DNA of 64,000 nucleotides from Phytoseiulus persimilis (Eukaryota > Arthropoda > Arachnida > Mesostigmata > Phytoseiidae), in the NCBI GenBank assembly GCA_037576195.1, contig JAQZDE010000041.1, forward strand, positions 111,001 to 175,000, read 5' to 3'. Below, in pieces: positions 38,501 through 51,271 of the stretch; position 1 is the first letter of the stretch; each line of letters starts with the position of its first letter. The notes below the pieces were generated by a model, which had not been told where the DNA came from, made no database searches, and worked only from the letters and a program-made list of their open reading frames with translations. A program made the position numbers and the translations under genes.

Positions 38501-41119
38501 GCTACCAAGCCGCCTGCTTGCATTTGATGATGTGCTGATTTATGACTCGCTACGGAGGCCTTCTCTCTTTAATTACACCGACTCGCACCTCGCGCGTCCT
38601 CGGAATCAGCCGGAGTGCGCGGCATGCCGGACATAGAAGGCCGAAGATGCGAAAACCCACCTCATTCTATTCAATCAAAATGGGTGGGCGGAGTGATTTG
38701 CATTCATATTGGCTCCGCTGCGAGAGAGATTCGCACTTTTTTTCTGAGTCTGTTTCCTGAGCTGATCCGAGACTATTCTTTCACATCGCTCGCTTCTTCC
38801 ATGGGGCTGAAGATAAGAACTAGGAAGGGTATTCAGAGCAAACCCACAACGATTCGATAAAGCGCGACTGCTGAACGTGTTCTGTCACAGGTCTGACTCA
38901 CGGATCCGTTGCCCAGCCTTGCCAAGGGTTTGCGACTACGTTTGACACATTCCGAGTGAAGAGCAACATTCAGAGTCATCGAGATACATCATCAGGACCC
39001 ACCCGCACGGCTGGTGCCAGGCGAGCAAAGTTCGATCTGTCGATAGACGTGCCATATTGAGTCTGACGGCGCCTTATCTCGCTCGGTTCGAGTGGTCATC
39101 GTGAGCAGGGAATATGAGTAATGCCATAGCGGCCAGTGTGCACCCCACGCGTAGTGCAGATCCATCTGAATCTCTGAGCCGCTGTTGGCCAGACTAACCC
39201 CTGCCTACACATGCGTGGGTCACTCACTCCCACGAAAACATTCCCCATTTTTATTTAGGTCACCAACGCGAGACAGGAGGATAAAAATTATTATTCAATA
39301 TTTTTATACCAATCTCTATCGATGAGGACCACTCTGACGTCACCTGGCTCCCGGGAGGGTGACACGATCGACATCAGGGGGCTCTCCGCTCCGGAAATCG
39401 GAGCACGTTCTGGCGGACACCCCCTTCTCCAAGAAAGTGGAACGGTTTCGAGGATAACCGCTGACGAATCGTCTCTGATCACTCGGCGATTGAGCGCCGG
39501 CCTGGCTCCGCGCCTGATCTCTCGAAAGACGCGTCACGCTTTCGAAGACCATGTGATCCTTCCTGTCATCTCAAAGTGTGTTGTTGCTCGGCTGCTCTCC
39601 CGAAGCCTCATTATTGAGCAGCGTCGGACAGCTCGTATTCAGTCGACCAGTGACAACTAGCATTCAGGTAGAAAACAGCAACAATGCTTCCAGCGGCAAT
39701 AACCAGTCATAACTATAAACAACGATTGATCCGACAGAATTGGGACATTCGACCATGCAAGCGAAGGCGAGGCTGATGTGTCCTTTGACTCGTGCAGCGT
39801 ACCTGGTTCAAGTAACCGCGCTTCGGTTCTCAGACTGCCGGAAGAACTTGTTGGTAAGCCGCACCCTTCTCCGCACGATTTGTGTTCCCTGAGGGAGGCC
39901 TCCAGACCACCAGACACTTCGCACTCTGGATGTCCCGATGTTTGAATTGTCCGCAAAAATTCGCCGACCGTTGGAAGGCAGATTCAGCTCTGACGAGGAT
40001 ATCTTCGTCTCCGAGAGCATGAACCGTCATGAACAAATGATAACGGAAATATTAATATTGAGTCGTCTCGTTGTTGGCGGGGTTCGTCGATGCATGATTG
40101 ACCGTACTACGAACGAAGTTTTGCGCGGTCTCTCCATGTGCTGCTGTCGACGTGAAAATATTTAATGACTCAACAGGCTGTCGACGCACCTTTCCACACA
40201 CTTTTCCGACTCATGCAGTCTCGCTCAAGCTCCGAATGTCTTCGCTGGAAAGATACCTGAAAAGGAAGCCGAAGGGGATGTGCAATGCTGTCATGCGAAC
40301 ACGTCGAGATCAGTTGATCGCAACTGTCATCAATCACACTCGATGACAATCCGCTTGTCGTAATCTCTCGTAATCTCCTCCCAAGTTTACTTTAAACACT
40401 TCACCTTGGGTCGACCTTCAGATCGGATCACCTCACCCACGCGAACACTCGGGCAGCTGCCTCGATTCTCGCCTCAAGTGTTTCGTCATGCCACGCGTTG
40501 TACAAGATTTCGTCTCAGGAGTGCATGTCTTGTGGACCAGCGCGGACCGTTGAACGGAGACGTGAAGTAAATTGAAAAGTCGGCGGAGAAGACTGGATGC
40601 ACACATCAAGTGCTCGAAAGATTCTAAACTGCCGATCGCGACCGAACTCGGGTGGCCTTGAACGAAATTGAAGCGTTGTTTTTCTACACTATGACTGAGT
40701 CCGTCTGAGATGGCTAATGGCCGGCCTTCGAATCGGGGGAACACTTGAGACTCCAATGTCCATCGAACCGCACTCGACTGGACTCCAGCCTGGTCTAAGT
40801 GCCCGATCCTCCCACGCCACCAGCCGTGTAGAGTTTCAAGTGATTATGCGTCCATTTCCGAACAACGAATCGTCCGCCTTGCACAGCTGCAAACACAAGT
40901 TTCGTGTACGTCCTAAAGAGATCGATCCGCATGTGGAACGAGGTTCCGCTCGGACTTCGAGCTCAGATTTTGGTGTGAGCAAAAAAAGAAAGATCAACCT
41001 CGCCGAACAGGAGGACAGGAGGGACCTCCGATTCAAGATCGTCCCCAGTCACACTTCACCAGTGAACGCCACGGGGTCTTGGCACTTCGACATAGAGCTT
41101 AGAATCAGGGTGATTTCCT
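23570..41119. other. 17.5-kb interval without a supported gene
   Basis: Neither strand shows a frame that I can tie to a known family. Frames of 100-180 codons occur (for example minus 29159-29701 and 27872-28330) but read as low-similarity, arginine/serine-rich chance translations. A possible minus-strand exon ends at a GTGAGT donor near 24157, and another short one ends near 33447; neither could be extended. A G run lies near 34428-34438. No transposase, reverse transcriptase or long repeat was recognised. Confidence 0.4.
34428..34438. repeat. Poly(G) run
   Basis: About eleven consecutive G residues on the plus strand within a GC-rich segment; a simple repeat and a likely spot for length errors in assembly. 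Confidence 0.6.
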
Positions 41120-42522
41120 TTATTCTGTGCTTCCGGAAGTTGATATGGAGGCTTCGCGTGTGGTACGGAGGCTTCGCGTCTTTCTGAGTTTTTGCTGCCC
41201 TGCCCTGGGCTTCGCAACCGGTTTTGTGAAGGAGGTCGCGATGCTAACTCCAGGCTCGAGGGTGGTCGTCGCTTTCGAAGGAGATGTATAGGTCACAATC
41301 TCTTCTGCCGCCGTTCCGCTCTCGCGTTCTAGTTTCCGCAACGCGTCATCGTCGATACCGTCGAACGCTTGTTCGAATGTGTGGTTTTTGGTAGGAGGGT
41401 TCGTCCTGGTCTCTGCTCGGATGTTTTGGTGGAATAGCACTTCCTGTTTTTTTTTGTGGTGTTTTTGCGTCTTGGGCTTCCGAAGCACAACGTTGTCACC
41501 ACGTCCGACCTCTCGATCTGCCTCCGTTCTCGACGAAGCCTCCTCATCAGAGTGTACCGCGCCGGGTTTCGAACTCTTGACGTGTCCTTTGAATATGGAG
41601 AAGAACATTTTCCTCGGGACCGCGTATCCGTCAGTAACTTTTGATTGTTGGCCTCGATCCTTCGAGTCTCCCGGAATTTTCTCCAAGGTGTTCCATTCTT
41701 CGGTGGCGGGAGCTGGCTCGTAGCTTCCCGCATCCTCGCCCTCATCGCTCTCGTGCGTCACGGATCGCCCCGTGGCTCTGATTTGATCCCCGTCTGGCCT
41801 GTACGCGGCGCAAAGTTGTTCGAGCTGGAGCGCTTCTGGTTCTCGAGTCCAAGCATCTGGGTGGGAGCTCTGCTTCACGATGAAAAACTGGGAGCAGAAT
41901 CGCTTCATCGGTTTCGCATAGTCTCGGAACGATTCACCCCGCCGACTCCGAATACGAGCCTCAACCAGCACACATATCACAGAGGAACTGAACTGAATTA
42001 TTACGATGAGCCAAGTCAATATCCTCATCTTTATCTCAATCCTGGGATCATTGAGGCATCAACGCTCCACAAAATCGACAGCTAGCGATGCTTCCGAAAC
42101 AGAAAGTATAGTGGGACATATTTTATCAGAACTACTCTCCGAGAGTAGCGATCAGCTAGAGAGTATGCGAATGCTCGTGACCAGACAGGTTTGCCGTCGA
42201 CGGCTTCTGTCAACTCCAAAATTTTCTCGAAAAGGTCTTTGTCTTCAGTCTGGCGCAGGAGCAGGACAAGTTCAGCAAGTAGGACCCACCGATGTATCGA
42301 TTGTCGCACCAAGGTTGAGGTCATATTCTCCATGAAACTTGCTGCTGTCGAGGGAATTGATGTCGTTAGAGCGAAGTCCCGTCGGTTGTACGTGCCGTGG
42401 ATGGAACTCAGAATTTCAGCCCTCCGGATCCAATAAGCAAGATCGCCTCCATTCGAATCCCCTCGGTGCTCGACAGTGCGATGGTTTTGCAGCAGATGAA
42501 CATCTCGTTTCTTGTGGAACAT
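41120..42522 (-). CDS. Unidentified protein; two-exon or single-exon secreted model
   Basis: Two adjacent minus-strand open frames read like one gene. The upstream frame starts with ATG at 42522 and contains helical, leucine-rich sequence (RWVLLAELVLLLRQTEDKD, FEKILELTEAVDGKP). A phase-0 junction from a GTAGTT donor (exon 42136-42522) to an acceptor ending ATTCAG (exon 41120-41992) gives about 419 residues. The second part has ESFRDYAKPMKRFCSQFF, then an acidic low-complexity stretch, a Lys-rich segment (KHHKKKQE) and a basic Ser/Thr-rich tail. Alternatively the downstream frame starts at its own ATG (42028), with MRILTWLIVIIQFSSSVICV resembling a signal peptide, giving 302 residues. The open frame at 41120-42028 is too long to be comfortable as chance. 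I do not recognise a family and cannot choose between the models. Confidence 0.45.
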
Positions 42523-43710
42523 AGTCGATGCTAAATGAAGTCCTTGGATAATCGATCCGATTACCCTACGGCGGTCGAGGTTGGATTATTCCGTTTCCGG
42601 ATGGATCCCTGAGATTTACATCAACGGGACTCATGTTCCTAGATTTCTCCTCCCCTCGTACCACTCTTGGGGCAAAATCAAACGCAGATCGCAGCGAGGC
42701 AGAATGGATGAGGCGTTATTATTTTGTTGGTGCCTCATAACTATACTTCGCTCTCTTACAGCCTCTGCGCTACCGATCAGATTATCGAATGCGGGAAGGA
42801 AACGACTCGAGCCGCACAATACGTTACTAAAACGGCTTCGCGATCGTTCTCCGGGGCTCACCGCAATCTTCCATCAGGATTCACCGCGATCACATCGTGC
42901 TTCTCACTCGGTTTCGATCACCTCATATGCTGCAGTCGCGTTACAATGAACCAGAAGAGAGAACGGGACGTGCGAACTCGGCTGCCTACACTATTTACGA
43001 GATTAGGCAAATCGTTCTGCCGGTCGAATGCCATGGCTCATAACACGCAGATTCCACACGAATTCGTGCTCGACTCATGTGTAGTAGATGCCGAAATGTA
43101 GGATCCCCCTATCCTATCAATGAACTCTACTATCGGAGAGAGGATGAAGATCTAGCAGAATAACCACTGTAGGAATCCGACAGAGAACAGAAAATATTCC
43201 GTTGGTCTCAAGGAGAGATATCCTCAGGCGCCCAGGATTTTAGCTCCTCGCTGGCCTGAAAGTTCCCGTTATCGTTAGAATCCAGCAGGTCACTTCATTC
43301 ACAAACCTTCCCCAGCGTGTCTCGTGATTCGATGGGGTTCGGTTCGAAGGATTGCTCGACTGAAAGGAGGGCACGAATCAATCCTCCGAACTTTTGTCTA
43401 GAATCTGATAAGAGCTACATGCAACGGGAGTCGGATCGAGATCACGGAGTTGGGAAAACTGACAAGGCCCGTGATGACGCGCCACGGCTGCTTGTGATGC
43501 ATGTGCTAGTCAGCTCTGGCATGTGACAACAACCCACTAATGAGCTAGGTTGATAAATAGAAATTGTCCAACGGTTTTAATTAGCAGTGAGCCCGACAGG
43601 ATCGGCGCTCCAACCTATAACTCCATAAATGCCGAAGCCAGCCTTGGATACCTATTGACGCGGTTGCTTCTCGATTCTGACTTCCAAAATCAGGTCCGAT
43701 ATTCGCTACG

Positions 43711-44402
43711 ATGAGTTCATTCACCGTTTTCATTCTAGCCGCTGTGTTCACCATGGTGTTCACGCAGAACAACATGAACGACGTGAGCAACAACAGTCCC
43801 AACGAACAATCGACAGGTAGGGAAACTCGAAATTATCTGATACGCAAGAATGCGCCGTTCTTTCCACGTCGGAAGGTTCGAGTTTCATCCGTCCGTCGAT
43901 TGATGGTTCAACACAGGGATTCCGCCGCCGATTGCCATTTCTCCGGCTGTGTTGTTGAACGGAGAACGATAGAAGACGGGAAATGTGTAATCTGCTCGAT
44001 GAAGAGAGCTCCCCATTCTGTGAATGGAATGAAGTATCGACTCTCATTCATGAAGGGACCAAGGTGGCGGATGACATTTTGATTCTCATTTCTAGGGAAC
44101 ACGAACTCTTCCGAGCTCCCTAAGAGGGGTGAGTTATCGACTCGATGGGGGGAGAACGAAATTCACATTAGTACATCACTTATCGATGGGATGGATCCCA
44201 ATCATAGCTCTTGTCCCGTTATTTTCCAGGTTGCATGGGCTTGAAAGAAGGCGACTCTTGCCGGGTAAGCCATTCTGTGAAGGACGGTCCAATCTATGAT
44301 TTCATATCTGATGCAAGGTTTGTACTTCAGACACTGTTTGGCAACGACAGTGGGAGATGCGTTCCGAAACACCGTTTGATGATATGCCAAGTCGAGAAAT
44401 AG
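43711..44402 (+). CDS. Small secreted four-cysteine protein with a dibasic site
   Basis: Three exons are proposed: 43711-43816, 44096-44128 and 44230-44402 (TAG). Both junctions leave and complete one codon base correctly, with donors GTAGGG and GTGAGT and acceptors CATTTCTAG and TTATTTTCCAG. The product is 103 residues. It starts with a typical signal peptide (MSSFTVFILAAVFTMVFTQ), followed by an Asn/Ser-rich, acidic spacer. The tiny middle exon then supplies LPKRG, a Lys-Arg convertase-type site placed directly before the cysteine-containing domain. That domain has four cysteines (GCMGLKEGDSC near its start; RCVPKHRLMIC near its end), suggesting two disulphides. The layout resembles a peptide-hormone or other small secreted-protein precursor. 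I cannot match it to a named family, and a defence, venom or hormone role is not shown by the sequence. Confidence 0.6.
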
Positions 44403-45943
44403 GGCCCGCCTTCTCTCATGACCCAAGAGAGGAGTCGTCTGTGAGTCTCATCCATACACGACTCAAGGAAATGAAACCAATAAACAGGCATTGTTCCAAT
44501 CCCAAAGAAAACCTCCAATGTCTTCTCTGCTTCCGTGCATGTGTTCACAACATGATCGTCCATTCTGCGGATAGAAGCTCGAGGTCGCTAACTGACGTCA
44601 AATGCCGCCTTCCCAAGCAATCTGAAACCCAATTTCCGAGCTCCCATGCCGACGCATGCGCTACTTACCGTAAAACCCCGCTATGACGGACTCGGATACG
44701 GTGGACACTCGGTTTTCCTGAACTCTCCCGTCGGCCGACGGACTCAGGTCTGACGGACGCTTGGTGTTGACGGATGGATTCCACGGCCTGGCTCCTTGCT
44801 CCTCCGATATTGATCGAATTGGTTCAACACTAGGCTATTGAAGCGGCACGAAGAGCTGAAGCCGAGCGCGGACAGGATTGCCGCATCGTTCGCGTTACTT
44901 CCGCAAATGAACGTTGTTTTCGGTTTGCTCTCTCCTGTGAACTTACAGAGGGAAGACCCTATGATTCACAAGAGGTTTTCAGGGCCCCACTGCGGTCCGT
45001 TACAACGGATTCTGATTCAGGGGTCTCGTTCGCGGTTCAAAGTGGAATCTGCTCGACGGTGCTTATTTACAGTTACCCGACTTAGCAACATCGATCCCGC
45101 GAACAGTGTTCACTTTGCTGTGAAATATTAAGAGATTTTCACTGAGCTGAACTCTGTCGTGAGACATGAGAGAAGTGCCTATCTGATGAACTGCCTTGGA
45201 ATCTCAATCTGATCAGGCAATCGACAGCGGCAGCTCAATCGGAATGGAATCGGCGACAAGCCGCTCTGGTTTGCGCAACAGTGGCGCGTAGGTCACGAGG
45301 GAGAGGCTCTCCGTCTGGTATTCAGTATGCCGTAGGAGCTCTAGCAGGGGGCTCCCATTAGGGAAAAGCGAAACCCCAAGAATGGATTATCTCTCTACAA
45401 GTGAATAGGCACGGAAAATATTCAGTTCGAAATCGGCTTCGATACTAGATCACGAAGACGACGGTCCACTCGGGAAACTCGCTCAGAGCTGCCCGGAAGG
45501 CAGGTAGAGGAAACGCCTGATACCTAACGCGAACGAAGCGTTGAGAATGACCTTCCAGGGTTTGCTTTGTGAGCGGCGAAGAGAACTTTGTCGTCAGCTA
45601 TGCGGGCAACAAGATCTCCGGGAGCGAGCTCAAAACCCGGAACCGTACGCAAGAGAGCCAGAGAATCCAGCGAATTGTTTTCGGCAGGAGTTGTCAATTA
45701 AGCTCGGAACTGGGAGTAGCCGTGCATAGATCACAATCAAAACTTCGCGCCATTTGGTTATGGGATGGCTGCCCTCTCTCAAAACGTTCGAAACACATGG
45801 TTTGAGAAACCGACAGGTGAACTCCAAACTACACATTGGGTTCGCTCCCGCGATGAGATGTCCTTAACCTCAAAGAGCCTGTAAGATTGAAGATTCAAGA
45901 TCACCCTCATTGATCGGGTCCAGCAGAATTTTTCGCGCCAGAC
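44403..45943. other. Intergenic region before CTU2
   Basis: No supported gene. It lies between two plus-strand genes and should contain the CTU2 promoter; no clear core element is visible. Short open frames here have no recognisable similarity. Confidence 0.4.
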
Positions 45944-47373
45944 ATGTGTTCCAATAGTGGAGTCTGTGATTCACTCCATGCTGCCATCATCGATGAGGGG
46001 AAAACGAAAAACTGCGTGTCGTGCAAGCAGCCTTCGGAGTTCGTCGTCAGGAAAGTCAACGGCTACTGTCAGCCCTGTTACCTCGAAGCGTGTCGACATA
46101 AGTTCAGGTATGTTGTTGCTCGAATCGAATTCGTTTCTCGAAGTCCACAATCGCATGAGAGTGAGTTTCCGTCGATTCTCGGACTCCTTTTGCTGATCAC
46201 ATACAGATCAACTGTTGGGAAGACGAAGCTTATGAAACCCGGTGACCGAGTCTTAGTTTGGTTGAACTCGCCTCTGGGCGCCGCTGCGGCCCGGCACCTC
46301 CTCGATGAAGGGGAAAGAGAGAGGGAAGTGTCATCGAAGAAGAAACTCCAATTCGAATTCACTTACGCCACACTAGACGACCACGATGGTAGGATTGGAT
46401 TTTCTCGTTCCCTTTTGCACCAAGCTGAATCTGATGTTCATTGCAAACACTCCGAGGTAACCGTACGTACCAGCATCCGCTAGAAAGTGAAATCTTAGCT
46501 TAACATCCGGAACTTCCATTGCTCAGGTCCTACCGCGCTCGACGGAGAGGTTCTAAGGATCCCTTACACTGAGCCAGACAGCGTTCAGCGCAACACAACG
46601 CTAAAATTGTCCAACGACAGCCTCGCGTCACAGAAATGCGTCATTGATTTTGCTAAAGCGCACAATTACACGAAGGTATCATTCGCCTTCCGAATCTACT
46701 GTTTCGTTCAACCCGAGTCAGTTTCATCATGCCTCCGGCTCTTGAGATTCGACAACACTGCTCACAGTTCACATTGAACAGGTTTTCACTTGCGACACCG
46801 GGAGTGACTTGGCCCACCTTATGCTCACTTCAATTAGCCTCGGTCGGGGCGGACAACTCCCGGATTGGACAGGAGTTTCAGTTGATCACGGCGGCCTGAT
46901 CCTTCTGCGCCCTCTGCGAGAGTTTACAGAGGAGGAGCTCATGCAGTACCTCAGGCTGAACGGAATCGAGGTCCGACAGAATCAGAGTAGAAATTAGCTC
47001 TCCGTTTCATCATCAGATTCCACGAATGAATGCATTCCATCACAATTCCTAATTCCTCATCGAATCCACCTCACAGATCCCCCCAAAGAAGAAGCCAGTC
47101 AGCAGCATACAACGCCTGAGCCTAGATTTCGTCGAGGGACTTCAGGCGGATTTTCCTAGCACTGTACCAACGATTTGGAGGACAGCTGATAAAATCACCG
47201 CGGATCTGAGCAGTCTTCCGTCAAAGTGCGATTATTGCGGGTGCCACAATTCTACGGATACTGTTGGTGCCATGGACGCCTTGGAAGTATCCACTGAACT
47301 CTCAACGACGCTGCAGCTGGAGAAACTAATCGCTACCAGATGTCATGCCTGTCGCCAAATCTTCATTAAATAG
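45944..47373 (+). CDS. CTU2: Cytoplasmic tRNA 2-thiolation protein 2
   Basis: CTU2 (Ncs2/Tuc2 family) partners CTU1 to 2-thiolate wobble uridine 34 of Lys, Glu and Gln tRNAs in the cytosol. Five exons are read: 45944-46107, 46207-46388, 46527-46675, 46782-46970 and 47077-47373 (TAG), with consistent phases and 326 residues. The N-terminus has the family's cysteine pairs (NCVSCKQP, YCQPCYLEACRHKF). The middle has FAKAHNYTKVFTCDTGSDLA and LTSISLGRGGQLPDWTGV, matching the human ARAHGYSKVMTGDSC and TNLALGRG segments. The end has SIQRLSLDFVEGLQADFPST and two more cysteine pairs (CDYCGC, CHACRQIF). It is shorter than human CTU2 (515). The PP-loop-like SGG segment is replaced by LNSPLGAAAA, so it is probably a non-catalytic partner. 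The exon 4 donor (GTCCGA) is poor. Confidence 0.9.
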
Positions 47374-50300
47374 TATTTTTCGGAGCTAGCCTCTACTCTT
47401 CCATAGTTATGAAATAGATCGTACGGTCAAGCAACAACAAGCAGGATCCGGCTCGATTGGAGTTCAGAAGCGAAACGTGACAGCGTCGACGGCAGGTTTC
47501 CTCGGCGCTCCGATGACCCCATTGGACAGTTCTTCAACCTGTTCAGGCTCACAGGCAAGCTCCCTGTCATGATGACCCTACGTATCGATTCAAAGCTTGC
47601 GGGGTCGGACAGCAAAAAATCCGTAGAGATGTTCGTTATTCAGATGTTCTGGCCTGCAGACTCTGGCGGGCCAGGATTTTAAGAGGCTTTGACTTTCCTT
47701 CTTTGTTCCTGCTGGACAATGAGAACGAGAACGAAAATCAGTACGAAATTATGAGTTACATGTATCCAAATCTTGCGCGGAAGCTGTTCTAAACCTCATT
47801 GTGTTGTAATTATGAGAACCTTCGCATCACCCCTGTGAAAGTTATTGATCTCTTCCACGGAACTATCGAGCCTCGACGACTTCGCAACGGAAATTTCTGG
47901 ACTTGGAAAAGCTGCAATACCAATGGGATCTCAACTCTGATTTTCCCCTCAGTTCATTTTCCTCGCCGGTATCACGCACCAGGAGTACCATGGCTACAAG
48001 TGCATGAATTCTTCCAGCGGCGCACAGACCGGCCCGCACAGCAATCGAACTGGCGGATATCAAGAGCGGAACTGGAGAAAGACCGACGATCTTGAGGAAG
48101 GGGTGTAACTTTCCGAGCATGAAGGTGACCAGGGATCCAGCGGAGCAACCGAAATGGATTGTGTTACTCAATCAACTGAGAAAGACCGTGTGGAATAGAT
48201 CGGACTTGACTTGGAGACAATCCATTGAATCCAAATCTACATGTACCGCGTTGATCGACAGTCCAATGCGCCTTTGAAAGATCAATATACCAATCAGAGC
48301 ACTTAGAACTTCAAACGTTTCTAGGGTTCCGAGACGTGACGTGATGAGCGCCACTGAAGAACCTAAAGCGGTCATCTGGACTTATGCTTCGTCGCGTACG
48401 CGTGGCTACAGCAACAGGGGCTGCATTTTCGCGCTCGGAGCAGACCACCCTGAGATTGGAAGCTGTAGCTCGAGTATCACCCCCCTACCCTGCCTCGGAG
48501 CTTCCATGACAGCTTCCAAGCACTGCATAGCCTGTTCTCGGCGAGCAGGGGAAGAAACGTTTCGGAGCCACCAGTATTTTATAGATCGGAACCTCGACAT
48601 GATGATTCCGTGACATCTAGGGTTCCCGGTGATTCGTGGTCCATCGGAGCCCACGGTTCGTCGGACCACATCTCAGGAAGCCAGGATTCCAGCTTCTGCA
48701 CTTCCGAAGTGAGAATGAGAGTATTGGATCTCAGTAACACGTTCCTTTGTTTTCCTTTGTTTGCTTCTGCCTGTCCTCCCAAACCTCTTAGTGGAAAACT
48801 GAGGGACATCCACGAGTTTTTTTCAGCGAAATCGACCCGATACTGAGATGACTGCCGGGCGCCATCCTGAGACACCGAAGAGCATAAGTGGACCATCTTT
48901 CTTGACATGGAATGTGAGCGAGGTCTCTCCTGTAAGCTCATCCAAGGTAGAGTGTTGTCACCACCGCAACAGATACTCCCCGCTCCCTGATACGAGCTTA
49001 TTGTCACCGGAAGAATATAAATTTATGTGATGATCCATTCTTCTCAGCTGTCGGAACAACTAGGTACGCGAACGGCCAGTTCGGGCTTTTTCCTGCCGAG
49101 CTGGCCCCTCTCCAGGCTCATCGAGAATTTATTTTTGATTATTATTATTTGATTTTTTTGCATAGGCTCTGACTTTCAGTGACCTTCCGATCCAGCTTGA
49201 CTCCGTAAAGGTCACTCGACCGACTATTTTCGCATTTGTCTCGAACTCATCGATTTGAAAATTATGCGCTTACTCTCGATCCCAACGACACACGTATGGT
49301 ATTCAATAGCTCTCCTCTCGAGCTTTTCAGGAACAACTCGATCGGCGCTGTGACCCATCCGGGAGCCGAGATATGAGCCTCCAATGACCAATTTTTGTCA
49401 AAGTAGTGAAAAATCCGAGGGGCCACTAATGGGCGGTCGTCTAAACGCGTTCAGCGCCCTAAGGGTCGAAAGGTCACTTCAAATACTGACAAATAAGTAT
49501 ATCGCGCTCAATACATATCTGGGCAGTCACCATCATCCTCGACTTTCCCTCGTGTGTTGTCTGAATGTTGACTGATATTTGGGCCCTTGAGTACGAATCC
49601 ATGGAATCATCCTCGCAATGGTCTTCGCTACGTCTCAGTAGTCGGGGGAGAGGCGCATTTTGAACACATTCCATAGAAGGGACTTCAGGAGTGTCCTTGA
49701 ATTGATATTTCCCTCTGTCGCGGATCGGGTCATTCCGCTGTCGTGGGTATTGAGAACTGGGCATAAATGTCCCTCATGTTTCCTGTGAATGTACGCTTGT
49801 TAAATGTCGTTCCCTTTCTACATCGAGAAAGTACTTCGACGACACTGAATCTGTGGCCATTAATGGACCTGAAAAGCAGAGATCCCTCATATCTAGCCCA
49901 TGTGCCGTGATTTATGGTGATGTTCCGATGTGAACCCTTTCTGCGCCTTACTTCCTCCTGAAAGCCTGAGTTAGATTGCTAGTTGAGACTGAGGTCAGTC
50001 GATAGCGGCACTTGCTGAAGTTCTGGCCGAGCTCGAAGGCGACGCCATTCGCTAGCACGAGCTGCAATTCTAGGCCCTTACGCGCCTTGCTCCGTCAGAA
50101 TCCGAATGCTTAGGGTTTTGTACGATCGATCTCGCTCCGAGTCAAGAGAGTTGCGGAACAAGACTCTGCTGCTGCGCTTGCGCTGAGTGGAGCTAATACG
50201 GAAAGAATACGGTTCAATAAATCCGAGTTGAAGGAGTTGCTCGGATGTACCTGTACTTTCTACAGCCCGTACTCACCTTTCGAGGGAGGTGCGAGGATTT

Positions 50301-51271
50301 CCTCTTCAACATCGATTGAAAGAAAGCTCCTCAGATCCCTTGAGATGTTCTAGACTTGGTTGCCAAGCGGGGGCCCTCTGCGGCTCCTCGTACTTCGCAG
50401 AATTTTCAAGTCGGACGTCAGGGGAGTCTCTGAGCTCAGAAATGGCCGTGAGAAGCACGCTGATCTTTACCCTCAGTTGCCTCTTCATCTCGGAATCTTC
50501 CTGTACTCTGCTCGATGACTCCCACTGAGGTCCCCTCCAGTCGTTCCCGAGGCTTGCTCCGACCCAGTCGTGCATTCGAGACTCCGATACCTCCAGGTGG
50601 GATGATTTCCCTTCAATCGTGCTTGCCTGGTCACGTGCGAAAAACTTCATGTCTTCCATATCTGTTTCACCTTGAATCAGTCTGACGAAGTTTTATATTC
50701 TGGAACTTGGACCATACCTCAGCGTGGCGGATTTAACACGAACATTTACAGAGCCCGCCACTCTGATCGCAACGGTGTCAGAGTCTGTCTACTTGTTCAT
50801 AATGCTTATCTCCCTGTTCCCCTCGATAAAAAGGCGGAAGAGGGATCTGTGTTGACGATATCTCTCTTGACAATTCGGCAGCATGTTCCACATATTGGCT
50901 ACCGATTCATCACCGAATAGACACTACGAAGCGCTTTTGAAGGTCCTCATTCAAGTTTTTCCGCCACGTGAAGGAAACCTAATCGCCGGGGCAATGCTCC
51001 TCTAATAAATTACTTGCACGCTACTCTCCGGCCGTTTGCCCGAACCACTATGGGCAGATCTCCCTTCCGCTCACGTGTAAGTGATGCGATAGGTATCCTA
51101 AGTCCCGAATAACTTGATTTCATCCCGATTTCCATTTCATAACAATGTTCAGCATTCGTCATTAGACTTCATTCCTATTCATCGACTGCCCTTGCTTGCG
51201 GTCAACTTTCCGGGCGTTGAACACGGAAGCACTGAAATCGGCCCTGGTATAGAGGGCCCTTGGGTCGACTG
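47374..51271. other. Region downstream of CTU2, no firm gene
   Basis: Several open frames overlap here but none can be tied to a family. On the plus strand a frame open from about 47515 ends at a TAA near 47791, with an Asn/Glu repeat (LLDNENENENQYE) and a plausible C-terminus. On the minus strand, 47863-48375 contains hydrophobic, membrane-like stretches (SALIGILIF; VPLLISASSIAVRAG) in two frames without good splice sites. I leave these uncalled. Confidence 0.3.

Noticed and set aside
42006..42335. Plus-strand ATG with a signal-peptide-like start (MSQVNILIFISILGS)
   Set aside because: It is antisense to the start of the better-supported minus-strand gene; hydrophobic codons there read as hydrophobic on both strands.
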